A model generated the notes under the pieces. The model saw only the letters and a list, made by a program, of their open reading frames with translations, was not told where the DNA came from and did no database searches. Position numbers and translations under genes: made by a program. A stretch of DNA of 64,000 nt from Nyssa sinensis (Eukaryota; Streptophyta; Magnoliopsida; Cornales; Nyssaceae), in the NCBI GenBank assembly GCA_008638375.1, contig CM018051.1:37388177-37452176 (forward strand), in the 5' to 3' direction. Positions 25,413-35,471 of this stretch are shown here, one piece after another. Every line of letters begins with the position of its first letter. Positions within the stretch are counted from its first letter, which is position 1.

Positions 25413-25740
25413 CATTCTGGACTCAATGGTACAGTCCGATTTTGGAAATACAGTCCCGAAAAATACAGACCCGTAAGTAATAAATGACCGAACTGCCCCT
25501 GATGGTACCCAGACCCAAATAAAAATATCAGATAGCCTATTTTGACTACCTCGGGCATTCTGAAACTCAACGGTGAGGTCCGTTTAATGAACTGAGGTCC
25601 TCGAAAAATACAGACACATAAAGTGTAGATGATCCGAATTGCCCTTAATGATACCCAGGGCCGATTAAACATAACAGACTGTCCAATTTCACTATGTTGG
25701 ACGCTGTAGACCCAATGGTGAGGTCCATTTTATTGGTAGC
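25413..25740 (+). repeat. Triplicated ~145-bp LTR module (5' LTR)
   Basis: Three tandem copies spaced 144 and 145 bp. Each contains a word like TTCTGGACTCAATGGTGAGGTCC, a GAGACGGA/CGAAAAATACAGAC stretch, and a 'GACCGAACTGCCCC' stretch. The same module is triplicated at 32097-32410 and duplicated in the other LTR families. Confidence 0.75.
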
Positions 25741-26052
25741 TAGTTACTGGTAGCTGTTTCGGTGAGTTTTGTATTAAGTTAAATATTGTCAGGTCTTAAT
25801 ACTCCCATGTCACCACGGATCCTGTTTGTTGGTTTTGTTTTTGAAGGATATTTATTTATACACTTACAATTTTTGGACATGCATCAAATGGTGAACTGAC
25901 TGTGCTACCAGATATTTTAATAAGTAAGAAATGCTTTTGTTAAAACTTTACCTAGCATTTCAGATCCTTTTGGACAGGGAACGGCCCACGGGCCGCAAAC
26001 CCGGGTCACGGACCCCTAATCCGCATAGGGTGGGTTTTGGGTCGTGACAGAG

Positions 26053-26064
26053 TGGTATCAGAGC
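26053..26064 (+). promoter_or_regulatory. Primer-binding site, initiator-Met tRNA type
   Basis: TGGTATCAGAGC begins 3 nt after the 5' LTR end GTGACA. Twelve bases match the 3' end complement of iMet-tRNA. Confidence 0.95.
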
Positions 26065-26186
26065 ATATGGTTCTAGTGGTCCATGGGAGATTAAGATTGA
26101 AGTATTACAACTCGCTAAAGTCTGAGGGTCATAAGTCTAGAGGTCAATTAATTACCCAAGTTTTGTGGACTGTCCTTTTGCAGTGT

Positions 26187-27218
26187 ATGGTGCAGACTCG
26201 TAGTAGGGCCATGGAGTCTGACCGAGAGCGCATGGATCGTATAGAGGAGATCCTGAATCAGGTGGTGGAGATGATGCCCCAAATGCAGGCCCAGGCAAAT
26301 GGGCCAATGCCACCGAATAATCCCCCAGCCCCTAGAGGATAGACCCAGGCGTGAGGAGGACCCCACTTACTTTTATAAACGGTTTCAGAATATGAAACCG
26401 CCTGCGTTCGATGGAAAAGGGGGACACTCAGCAGCCGAAGAATGGATGCTTGGAATGGATAAGGTTTTCAAAATTATGACATGTACAGACACTCAAAAAG
26501 TGGCCTATGCCACTTATATGCTGACGGGGGCAGCACACATGTGGTGGCTTTTGCAGGAAGCCCGGGAACCTAATATGGCTTGGCCACGATTTGTGGAGAT
26601 TTTCAATCAGAAGTACTTCCCTCGGGAAATTCAGAATCAAAAGGCTGCTGAGATTATCACCCTTCAGCAGGGAGGCATGTCTGTTGAGGAATACGAGACC
26701 AAGTTTACCGAGCTGGCCAGATTTGCCCCAAATGTTATAAATACGGAAGAAAGAAAGGTCCACAAGTTTGAAAGCGGCCTCAGATGGACCATTAAAGATA
26801 GGATTCGGCCTCATCCGACTCAGTACCTACGATGAGGTAGTGGAAACCGCCATGATCATAGAACAGAGCGGGGAGGAGTTTGCAAAAAGACGGAAGAATC
26901 AGAGGCCTGGGAACAACAAGAGTAAGGGACAGGGATCTTCATTTTCTGGTACTAGCATGGGATCACGTAATTTTAGTACGGGTTCTGGTCAGAAGAAGGC
27001 CAAGTCACAAGATGGGGGCACGTCTAAATGTCCCACCTGCCTAGGGATTTCATAAGGGACCATGCTATCGTGACACCAAGGCCTGCTTCAATTGTGGACA
27101 GGTCGGGCACTTCAAGAAGGACTGTCCCAAGAATAACAAGTCAGTGGTCAATGCTACATCAGTTGCATCGGCTTCTGTGACTGAAACCTCAACAGAAGAA
27201 TGGAGGACCCAAGGCTGA
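26187..27218 (+). pseudogene. gag: Tekay-type gag, frameshifted
   Basis: Structural protein of the retrotransposon particle. The start at 26187 (MVQTRSRAMESDRERM) is chosen because it is the first ATG of the gag-like frame after the PBS. A capsid-like region follows: FDGKGGHSAAEEWM, MLTGAAHMWW, WPRFVEIFNQKYFP, MSVEEYETKFTELARF (about 26408-26730), the conserved block of plant gypsy gag. A basic Gly/Ser-rich linker leads to a zinc knuckle CFNCGQVGHFKKDC (CX2CX4HX4C, 27084-27125). It ends in TGA at 27216-27218. Frameshifts lie near 26340, 26812 and 27050, so no full protein can be made from this copy. Pol follows directly. Confidence 0.88.
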
Positions 27219-30200
27219 TCAGCAGCGACCTGGGGAGGGTCTTCGCTATTACAGCAGGGGATGTACAGGCCACTACCTCGGTAGTTACAGGTACCATTAC
27301 AGTTTTTTCTCAGCCTGCACATGTCTTATTTGATACTGGGTCCACACACTCGTTTATATCACCGACATTTTCTAATAGAATAAACATGGAAGCCAAACCC
27401 CTAGGTTTTGTGTTGACTGTCACTGTACCATCGGGGGAGTCATTATTTGGAGATACTATATATAAATCTTGTGGGGTTGAGATTATGGGTATTCAGTTCA
27501 TGGCGGACCTGATACCCTTAGAAATCTGTGGATTTGATGTGATTCTAGGCATAGATTGGTTAACTGCGAATCATGCCACAATTGATTGTGAAGCTAAGAA
27601 GGTTCAAATACAGGGCCCAGGGCAACAGAGGGTTATCTTTAAGGGGACGGGAGTAGTCACCCCGCCATATTTCGTCTCTGCCATTCAGGCCAGACACCTG
27701 CTCCGAAAGGGGTGTCATGGGTTTTTGTGTAGCATCTTGGATGCCCGCTCACAAGAGCCTATTCTTGATCAGATCCCAGTTGCCCGGGAGTTCCCTAATG
27801 TATTTCTTGATGACCTTCCTGGCATGCCCATAGACCGAGAGATCAAATTCAGTATTGATGTGATTCCCGGTACGACACCAGTGTCTAAAACCCCATACAG
27901 AATGGCGCCGACTGAGCTGAAGGAATTAAAGCTGCAACTGCAAGAATTACTAGACAAAGGATTCATACGGCCTAGCTCGTCGCCATGGGGTGCCCCAGTG
28001 TTGTTTGTCAAAAAGAAAGATGGGACCATGCGGTTATGTGTCGATTATCGCGAACTTAACAAGGTCACCATCAAGAACAAGTACCCACTGCCAAGGGTGG
28101 ATGACTTGTTCGATCAGCTAAAGGGGGCGCAGATGTTTTCTAAGATAGATTTGAGATCAGGTTATCACCAACTTAAGGTTAGACCTGAGGATGTACAGAA
28201 GACGGCATTTAGGACCCGATACGGACATTACGAGTTCCTAGGTGATGCCATTTGGGGTGACAAATGCCCCAGCTGCCTTCATGGACTTAATGAACAGGGT
28301 CTTCAAGCCGTACTTGGATGACTTCGTGATAGTATTTATTGACGACATCTTAATTTACTCTAAGAGTCCAGAAGATCACGAAGTGCATCTAAGAAAAGTT
28401 CTGCAGAAGCTGAGGGAGTAGAAATTGTACGCAAAGTTGAAGAAGTGTGAGTTCTGGCTTCCCAGCATATCATTTTTAGGGCACGTGGTCTCTAAGGATG
28501 GCGTTTCAGTGGATTCACAAAAGATAGAAGCCATCGTGAATTGGCCCAGACCGACTAGCGTCACTGAAGTCCGGAGCTTTATGGGTTTAGCTGGGTATTA
28601 TAGGTGCTTTGTCCAGGATTTTTCCAAAATAGCCGTGCCGATCACTCAGTTGACTCGTAAGAATACCCCATTTGTATGGACTGAAGAGCGAGAGAAAAGC
28701 TTTCAGGAGCTAAAGAACCGTCTGGTATCAGCCCCTATTTTGACAGTGCCAGATGGGATCGAAGGCTTCATGATTTATAGTGACGCCTCACACAAAGGCT
28801 TGGGGTGTGTGCTGATGCAGAGGGGCCGGGTAGTAGCCTATGCGTCGAGACAGTTGAGACCCCATGAAAAGAACTACCCGATTCATGATCTGGAGCTAGC
28901 AGCTGTAGTGTTTGCATTGAAAATTTGGAGGCATTATCTTTATGGGGCGATCTGTGAGATCTTCACAGACCATAAGAGCCTCAAGTACCTTTTTACACAG
29001 AAGGAACTTAACATGCGGCAACGCCGATGGTTAGAAGCTGATTAAAGATTATGAGCTTAGCATCCAGTATCACCCCAGAAAAGCCAATGTAGTAGCTGAT
29101 GCTTTCAGCCGTAAGTCTTCAGGGAGCCTTGCTTGTTTGTTGACCACACAGCGAGAGATACAGAGGGATCTGGAGGAAATGGGAATTGAGGTGGTTTCTG
29201 CCCAGTACTAGAGCAGTACTTGCTAATGTCACTGTCGGACTAACGATTGTGGACAAGATTAGAGGGCAACAGAAGCACGACGAGAAACTGGTCAAGCTCC
29301 GTGAAGAAACTGAGTCAGGGAAGAACTCAGAATTCGTGGATACGCGATGGAATGCTGTATTATAGAGATCGGATTTGTGTGCCAGACACGCCCGAGATCA
29401 AAAAAGAGATTCTGGATGAGGCACATAATTCGAGATTTGCTGTACACCCAGGAAGCACTAAAATGTACCACGACGTCAAGACGACCTACTGGTGGCCAGG
29501 GATGAAGAAGGACATAACTAAGTTTATAGCACGATGTATTAAATGCCAGCAGATTAAAGTCGAACACCAAAGGCCGAGTGGACCGTTACAGCTGCTCCCA
29601 ATACCCGAGTGGAAATGGGAGCATATCACTATGGACTTTGTCTCCGGGTTGCCTAAGACGCCTCGAGGGAGTGACTCGATATGGGTGATTGTTGATAGAT
29701 TGACAAAATCGGCTCACTTCCTAGCAACTAAGACAACCCAGTCATTAGAGCGATTGGCAGCGCTCTACATCCAGGAGATTGTTCGACTGCACGGAGTCCC
29801 AATATCTATTGTGTCTGACTGAGATCCGAGGTTCGTGTCCAAATTCTGGAGAAGCTTACAGAAAGCAATGGGCACGGAGCTCAGCCTCAGCACAGCCTAC
29901 CATCCCGAGACTGACGGGCAGTCTGAGAGAACCATTCAAACACTGGAGGACTTATTGAGATTTTGTGTTTTGGATTTCAAAGGGAGCTGGGAGGATTCAC
30001 TTCCACTGGTAGAGTTCGCCTATAATAACAGCTACCAGTCTAGCATTGGGATGGCTCCATATGAGGCACTATATGGTAGGAAGTGCCGGTCTCCACTGTG
30101 CTGGACTGAAATAAGCGAGAGGAAGTTATATGGCCCTGAGATGGTAGAGCAAACTTCAGAAAAGATTCGAATAATCAAGCAGCGACTGCTAGCAACCCAA

Positions 30201-30675
30201 AGTCGTCAAAAGAGCTATGTCGACGTCCGGAGACGTGAGCTAGAATTTGAAGAGGGTGACCTTGTGTTTTTAAAGGTGTCGCCCATGAAGGGCGTGGTAA
30301 GATTTGGGAAGAAGGGGAAGCTAGGACCCCGCTACATTGGACCCTTTGAGGTTATAAAACGAGTCAGACCAGTAGCATACCGACTTGCGTTGCCAGCGGA
30401 ATTAGCACATGTGCACAATGTCTTCCACGTATCCATGTTGAGGGAAGTGCTTACATGATCCCAGTCAAGTAATCGAGCATGAACCGTTAGACGTTCAGAA
30501 GGATCTAACATACATTGAACACCCAGTGCAGATCCTAGATCATCGAGACCAAGTCCTGAGGAACAAATCTATTCCCTTGGTGAAGGTACCTTGGAAAAAT
30601 CATCAAATTGAAGAAGCTACTTGGGAAAGAGAGGATGTCATGCGAGCTAAGTACCCCCAGTTATTCCAGTCTTAG
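27219..30675 (+). pseudogene. pol: Tekay-type pol: protease, reverse transcriptase, RNase H, integrase, chromodomain-like tail; inactive
   Basis: Aspartic protease [12 protein letters not shown] (27326) with a second-half [12 protein letters not shown] blocks [34 protein letters not shown] and the catalytic box FIDD (28335-28346). RNase [12 protein letters not shown] (about 28776), [20 protein letters not shown] and [10 protein letters not shown]. Integrase HHCC zinc region (about 29441-29555), then D in TMDF (about 29632), D in VSD (29817) and E in GQSER (about 29920). GPFEVIKRV and a chromodomain-like IPLVKVPWKN..EEATWE tail end at TAG 30673. Breaks include a 1-base insertion at 28241-28243, TAG 28419, a 1-base insertion near 29034, TAG near 29208 with frameshifts to about 29330, TGA 29820 where the family has Arg (CGA to TGA fits methyl-CpG decay), and a frameshift near 30452. 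It would have acted in cytoplasmic particles, with integrase acting in the nucleus. Confidence 0.92.
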
Positions 30676-30690
30676 CACGAGCAAAGTTTG

Positions 30691-30719
30691 AGGACAAACT
30701 TATTTTAAGGGGGTAAGGA
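30691..30719 (+). promoter_or_regulatory. Polypurine tract
   Basis: TTTTAAGGGGGTAAGGA lies immediately before the 3' LTR start at 30720, after the conserved TTTGAGGACAAACT word. Confidence 0.9.
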
Positions 30720-32096
30720 TGTAATACCCCGACCCAAAATGGCACGAATATCGAGGCAACCGGGTCGGGCAATACTATGTCAATTATACTTAGAGTTGTT
30801 TAAGCCTATATTTTATGAAAATCGTATATACGTGTATATATGAAGATATATATATTTGTGTGTATTAAATGGGTATATATTATGTATTTATACATTATTA
30901 TAATATAGGACATATATATATATATATATTGTATATAAAATAAAAATATCAAAACTAACCCCACCTAACCTATACCTATAGGTATGAAGAGGGGTATGGG
31001 GGAAATCAGAAAAGTATGGAGGAGGGTATGGTCAGCCATGCTTGGTTGAGTGTGGATGGGGCAAAGAAATATAAATATATATTTTATATGAAAGTGTATA
31101 TACATCTCTTTGTGTGGGAGTGAGGAAATCAGAGAGAGAGTGTGACAGTCTCCATATCCAGGTGGCCAAGCCACTGATTATAGGCTCGGTTGAAGAAGAA
31201 TTAGAGAGAGAAGCAGTAGAGAGAAAAGAAAAGTTTTGGAAGAGCCGAAATCTTCAACAGGTAACCAATCTATCCTTGATGCGTTCGTTTTCTAGTATGT
31301 TATTGTATATATTTGTAGAATACATATTAGATCAAAATATGAAACAAAAACGTGAAGGAAAACCAAAAACTAGAAAACTTAGCTTCGGTCAACAATGGCA
31401 GATTTTAGTAGGTCCATTTGATCGCGATTTTAGGACTTAAAATGGGTAGCCAAGTTCATTAGGAACCCAATGGAATTTGAATCACTCAAAACGGTCGAGA
31501 AACGGCCATTTTATGGCCGATTATCCTTCGTCGGTGCAACGCCGGAAAAACCAAAAAATGGGTGTCAAAACCAGTAGTGTTTGGGGCCAAAATCTATCCT
31601 AAACTACTCCTTGAAACCTTAGGAAGCGATTGGTATAAACACAGTGAGATTTGGACGTGAAAATGGTGTAAAACCGTGGGTTGGCCGAGATTCCGGTGAC
31701 CGGAATTGACAGGGGTGACCGGAGAAGACCACCGGGAAAACGGGGGGCCATGTCGGGTCAAAATGGGACCGGGTTCGGGTCTGGATCGGGTCGGGACCGA
31801 CCGGATTTAAACGGGTGGTGACACGTGTCGCGTGGAGGTTGAATTTTAAAGTTTTAAACTGAACCGGTCGGTTCAGTTGAGGTTCAAATCGGTTTAGGGT
31901 TTTTAACCCTAAACCAATGGGTTCAAACCGTAACTCTGGGAAATTGCAAACCGGCCCGAAACTTTGAGGAAATGCCACTGTTGCCCAAAACAGAAAACTA
32001 ATAAAATATTAAATTTTTTCAAAAATGCCCCTAATCCAAAAATGAGTCAAATGAAGTCCAAATGGGACGAATGAATAGTCAAACTTTATTATCTCA

Positions 32097-32410
32097 CGCA
32101 TTCTGGATCCAATGGTGAGGTCCGTTTTATGAGACGGAACTCTGAACATTAAAATACAATGAAAATAAATCCTAAAATGACCAAAATACCCCTGTGTCCT
32201 AACAGGGCAAGTCATATAGGTATTCTTACTATCTTGGACCCACTGAATCCAACGGTGAGGTCAAAATTATAAAAAGTGGTTCCGGGAATAAAAGTACCTA
32301 TAAAGTACAAAAGACGGTTTTGCCCTTTTCAATCCGGACGTCCGATTTAAGATCCGTAAAAGCCTAAACTTATTTTATTCAACATTCCGGATACAATGAC
32401 GACATCTAAA
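32097..32410 (+). repeat. Triplicated ~144-bp LTR module (3' LTR)
   Basis: Copies start at the words TTCTGGATCCAATGGTGAGG (32100), CACTGAATCCAACGGTGAGG and CATTCCGGATACAATGACGAC, spaced 140 and 144 bp. Same order and strand as in the 5' LTR. Confidence 0.75.
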
Positions 32411-32576
32411 TTAGTAATCGAGATACCGATAGCCAAGATTAACAAATTTGAATATCGAGTATGGTTCGATTACAGTTATAGACTGAGTTATTTTCATTTG
32501 ACAGGCACGTCAAAAGAAAAGGGGAAGGAGACTTTAATTAGTTGAACTACTGAGAGTCATTTTGAGGTAAGTAATT

Positions 32577-33399
32577 CTGACGCTTTAATATGGGTTATTC
32601 CCAGCCAGTCACGTTATTGTTCTTATGCTGCCAATTTGTACTCCATTACTACCTGATGCACTTGATTTGAGCCAATCGACTTGTAGATATCAGATACCTG
32701 ATTTTGGATTTGACTTGCTTGCTTACATCATTTTGAGATTGATCATTGATATTTGAATATTATTGAATTATCGTACCATGACCTAGTCTTGAGATACATT
32801 CTACTGATTCCATACACTTTGTGTTTTGTTGTTTGTGATATCAAATGTTTGGTACGATTGCGTGGGGGAAAAGACCCATTAGGGTCTGTTGTGTCCTACG
32901 GGACCTATATTGAAAAGAGCTCTAACGCTTTTCAGAGAGCCCGAGGAACTGTGGCGGATCTGAGCGTGCGTTTTAGTGGGGTATGCCGGGCCCCGGGTAA
33001 TTCACGTATATCTGGGCTATTTGAACTCGATGTTGACTTATTCTTGTTTCCATTGTATGATCATATTTTTATACCCTGTGAAATGATCATATTGTTGCAA
33101 GCATGGTATATCCTTGATTGGCTAACGTATTGTTGTGGCAGCAATCCATCATGATAGGCCAGATCCCAATTTCATTTGGCTTTGTTATTGACTCTTTTAT
33201 TATATTGTGGGATATGCCTTTTGGACCCTCGGGTCAATGTTTTGCACATTTTGGTGACTGGCTACGTCTTCATTATTGTTCATTGGGCTATCTGTTATTC
33301 CTTGTTCTATCATTTCATTGGACAGACCCGAACCCACATTAAAGCCAGGAAATTACTTATTGGGCTATTAGCTCACCCCTCCTCCCTTAAATTTTTCAG
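32577..33399 (+). other. Predicted intron inside the 3' LTR (823 bp)
   Basis: Donor TTGAG/GTAAGTAATT and acceptor CCTTAAATTTTTCAG/GACAAC fit plant splice consensus; AGCTCACCCC sits about 30 nt before the acceptor. The same pair recurs at matching places in the LTRs at 3986, 10999, 56212 and 60818. This is an inference with no transcript data. Confidence 0.5.
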
Positions 33400-33758
33400 G
33401 ACAACAAGAAATCGGGGAACCCTCAGGCGCTCCAAGGATTTAGACGCTGCTAGTTACTGGTAGCTGTTTTGGCGAGTTTTGTATTAAGTTAAATATTGTC
33501 AGGTCTTAATACTCCCATGTCACCACGGTCCTGTTTGTTGGTTTTATTTTTGAAGGATCTGTATTTATACACTTACAATTTTTGGACATGCATCAAATGG
33601 TGAACTGACTGTGCTACCAGATATTTTAATAAGTAAGAAATGCTTTTGTTAAAACTTTACCTAGCATTTCAGATCCTTTTGGACGGGGAACGGCCCACGG
33701 GCCGCAAACCAGGGTCACGGACCCCTAATCCGCATAGGATGGGTTTTGGGTCGTGACA

Positions 33759-34562
33759 GCGACTTTTCATAGTCAGAATGCAACACAAGACATTATGCGA
33801 CTTAAGTTCTTTCCTTTCTCTTTGAAGGATCGAGCTAAGAGTTGGCTATACTCATTGAGACCACGGTCAATTGGATCGTGGAATGAGATGACCCAGATTT
33901 TCTTCACTAAATACTTTCCCCAACACAAGACCAATGCTTTAAAAAGACAGATTTCTACCTTTGCACAAAAGGATAGTGAGACTTTGTATCAGTCTTGGGA
34001 GAGATTTAAGGAGTTATTGAGTATATGCCCTCACCATGGGTATGAGAGTTGGCGTGTAGTGAGTTATTTCTATGAGGGACTTACACCTAGAGAGCGTCAA
34101 TTTATAGAGATGATGTGTAATGGTGAGTTCTTACAGAAAGATCCTGATGAGGCCATAGAGTACCTTAATGAGCTTGCTGAAAAAGCTCACACTTGGACAG
34201 GACCTAGTGCTACTGAGAGCACAAATAGGTCACGACCTATAGGGAACCAACAGAGTGGGGGAATTTACCATCTTAGGGAAGAGGATAACTTGAAAGCTAG
34301 GGTTGAGACACTCACTAGGGAGTTAGAGGAATTAAAGGCTAAAGACTTAAAACCAACACACTTAGCTAATCATGCAGATTCTTTTACACCATGTTCTGTG
34401 TGTGGCGGCGTAGATCACCTTGCCCAAGAGTGTCCCACCTTAGTTGAGATGAGAGGGATGTATGAGGACCAGTGTAATACCTTAGGTATGTACAAGAAGC
34501 CTTTCACACCCTACTCTAAAACTTACAATCCAGAGTGGCACAATCACCCCAATTTTAGCTAG
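33759..34562 (+). pseudogene. gag: Athila-type gag, N-terminus missing
   Basis: The reading frame continues open from the last LTR codons, so there is no true start. Athila gag blocks are clear: LKFFPFSLKDRAKSWLYSL, WNEMTQIFFTKYFP, SETLYQSWERFKELLSICPH, YFYEGLTPRERQFIEMM (about 33800-34120). A CCHC knuckle CSVCGGVDHLAQEC (34392-34433) follows a coiled-coil-like LKARVETLTRELEELKAKD. The frame stops at TAG 34560-34562 within HPNFS-stop, where the family usually has Trp, so a single TGG to TAG change separates it from the next ORF, which is in the same frame. The gag start and 5' LTR are not present to the left, so this is a junction fragment. Confidence 0.88.
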
Positions 34563-35471
34563 AAGTCTGAAAACCAGCCACATGCACCACCACCTGCACA
34601 GCCTCCTAGATCATACCCTACACCATATCATGCACTATATCATGTCTCTTCATCTTCTAGGAATTTTTTAGAAGACACTTTGCACGCATTTATTGAAGCA
34701 CAGGGTAAGACTAACCAAAAGATTGAATCTTTGATTATGCAGGTTGTGGAAGAAAACAAAGAAATAAAGAGCCAAGTGTCCAAATTGATGAGCTCTTTGA
34801 GTGTGAATGAGCGAGTTAAATTCCCTTCTCAAGCTCAGTCCACACCCTATGGTCAACACATGGCGCAAGAGAATTTGAAGGAGGTGAACGCCATTGTGAT
34901 TCGAAGTGGTGAGTCCTTACACTTCCCAATAATGGATAAATCAGGGGATGTGGAAAAGGAACAAGATGGTAGTAATGTCGAGCTACCCAAGGAACTAGAA
35001 GTGACAAAGAGCCCTGTTAAGGAATTTGACATCACCATCAAAGACAAGAAAGGAGTGGAGAAAGTAGTGGCTGACCATCTCTCGAGCCTCACATTTGAGG
35101 ACACCTCTGCCCACCTACCAATCAGGGATGATTTTTTCGATGAGCATTTACTTTCTATTACTACTCTACCATGGCTTGCTCATATTGTGAATTATTTGGT
35201 TGCAGGTGAGATACCGATGGATTGGAGCGCTCAGGATAAGAGGAAGTTCCTAACTGAGGTACGTAATTTCTATTGGGACCCAGGAGGTTCCGTTGCTGAG
35301 ACAGGCCCCTTTATAGTGAAGAATATTTGTGAACATGGGGTAATTGAAATAGAGGATCCCAAGGATAGTCGGGTTTGTAAAGTAAATGGCCAGCATCTTA
35401 AAGTTTTGATTGATAGGCAAGTTCCAGAAGTGGAAGACATTCCACTTATGGACCCTGTCTATCCACCTTGA
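34563..35471 (+). pseudogene. Athila-type gag tail fused by deletions to RNase H end and integrase ends
   Basis: Same frame as the gag above. First comes the gag C-terminus with a long helical stretch (AFIEAQGKTNQKIESLIMQ, about 34686) up to VNAIVIRSG (about 34888), the segment that normally leads into protease. Then, without frame break, VKEFDITIKDKKGVEKVVADHL (about 35010-35080) is the C-terminus of RNase H. LPWLAHIVNYLVAGEIP and KFLTEVRNFYWD (about 35165-35280) are the integrase N-terminus. GPFIVKNICEHGVIEIED..VNGQHLKVLI (about 35305-35410) is the integrase C-terminus. Protease, RT and the integrase core are deleted in frame near 35010 and 35280. It ends in TGA at 35469-35471. The product cannot carry enzyme activity; a structural role is conceivable but unproven. 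Confidence 0.85.

Larger units (their letters stand above)
23217..26049 (+). repeat. 5' LTR of the Tekay-type element (2833 bp)
   Basis: Begins TGTAACACCCCGATCC and ends GGGTTTTGGGTCGTGACA. It holds a long AT palindrome near the start (23231-23274), an antisense tRNA-like module (23635-23713), and three copies of a ~145-bp module (GGTGAGGTCC-like words at 25428, 25572, 25717). Compared with the 3' LTR it lacks about 1 kb between the third module and the word CTAGTTACTGGTAGCTG, so the splice sites of the predicted LTR intron are missing here. Confidence 0.85.
23217..33758 (+). mobile_element. Tekay/Del-type Ty3/gypsy chromovirus, decayed, with mismatched LTRs
   Basis: Order: LTR, PBS TGGTATCAGAGC, gag with CCHC knuckle, protease, RT, RNase H, integrase, chromodomain-like tail, PPT, LTR. 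The whole gag-pol is present but broken by several frameshifts and stops. The two LTRs agree closely only over the last ~315 bp (25735-26049 versus 33448-33758). Their upstream parts are only distantly related, and the flanks ACCAA/GCGAC are not a TSD. It therefore reads as the product of recombination between two elements rather than one insertion. The right side abuts mid-gag Athila sequence; the left side abuts unrelated sequence. Confidence 0.88.
30720..33758 (+). repeat. 3' LTR of the Tekay-type element (3039 bp)
   Basis: Begins TGTAATACCCCGACCC and ends GGGTTTTGGGTCGTGACA. It has TA microsatellites at 30840-30930, a GA-rich stretch near 31125-31140, three ~144-bp modules (GGTGAGG-like words at 32114, 32254 and about 32398), donor GAG/GTAAGT (32577) and acceptor TTTTTCAG/ (33399). 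No clear tRNA-like module was found in this LTR, unlike the 5' LTR. Confidence 0.85.

Noticed and set aside
25733..25745. Precise intron loss in the Tekay 5' LTR by reverse transcription of a spliced RNA
   Set aside because: The missing block includes sequence outside the predicted GT and AG, so it is not an exact splice product.
26148..29570. Minus-strand ORFs opposite gag and pol
   Set aside because: Shadows of the plus-strand coding regions; their ends follow pol codon bias, not independent genes.
23212..33763. TSD around the Tekay-type element
   Set aside because: ACCAA and GCGAC do not match in any register near the termini.
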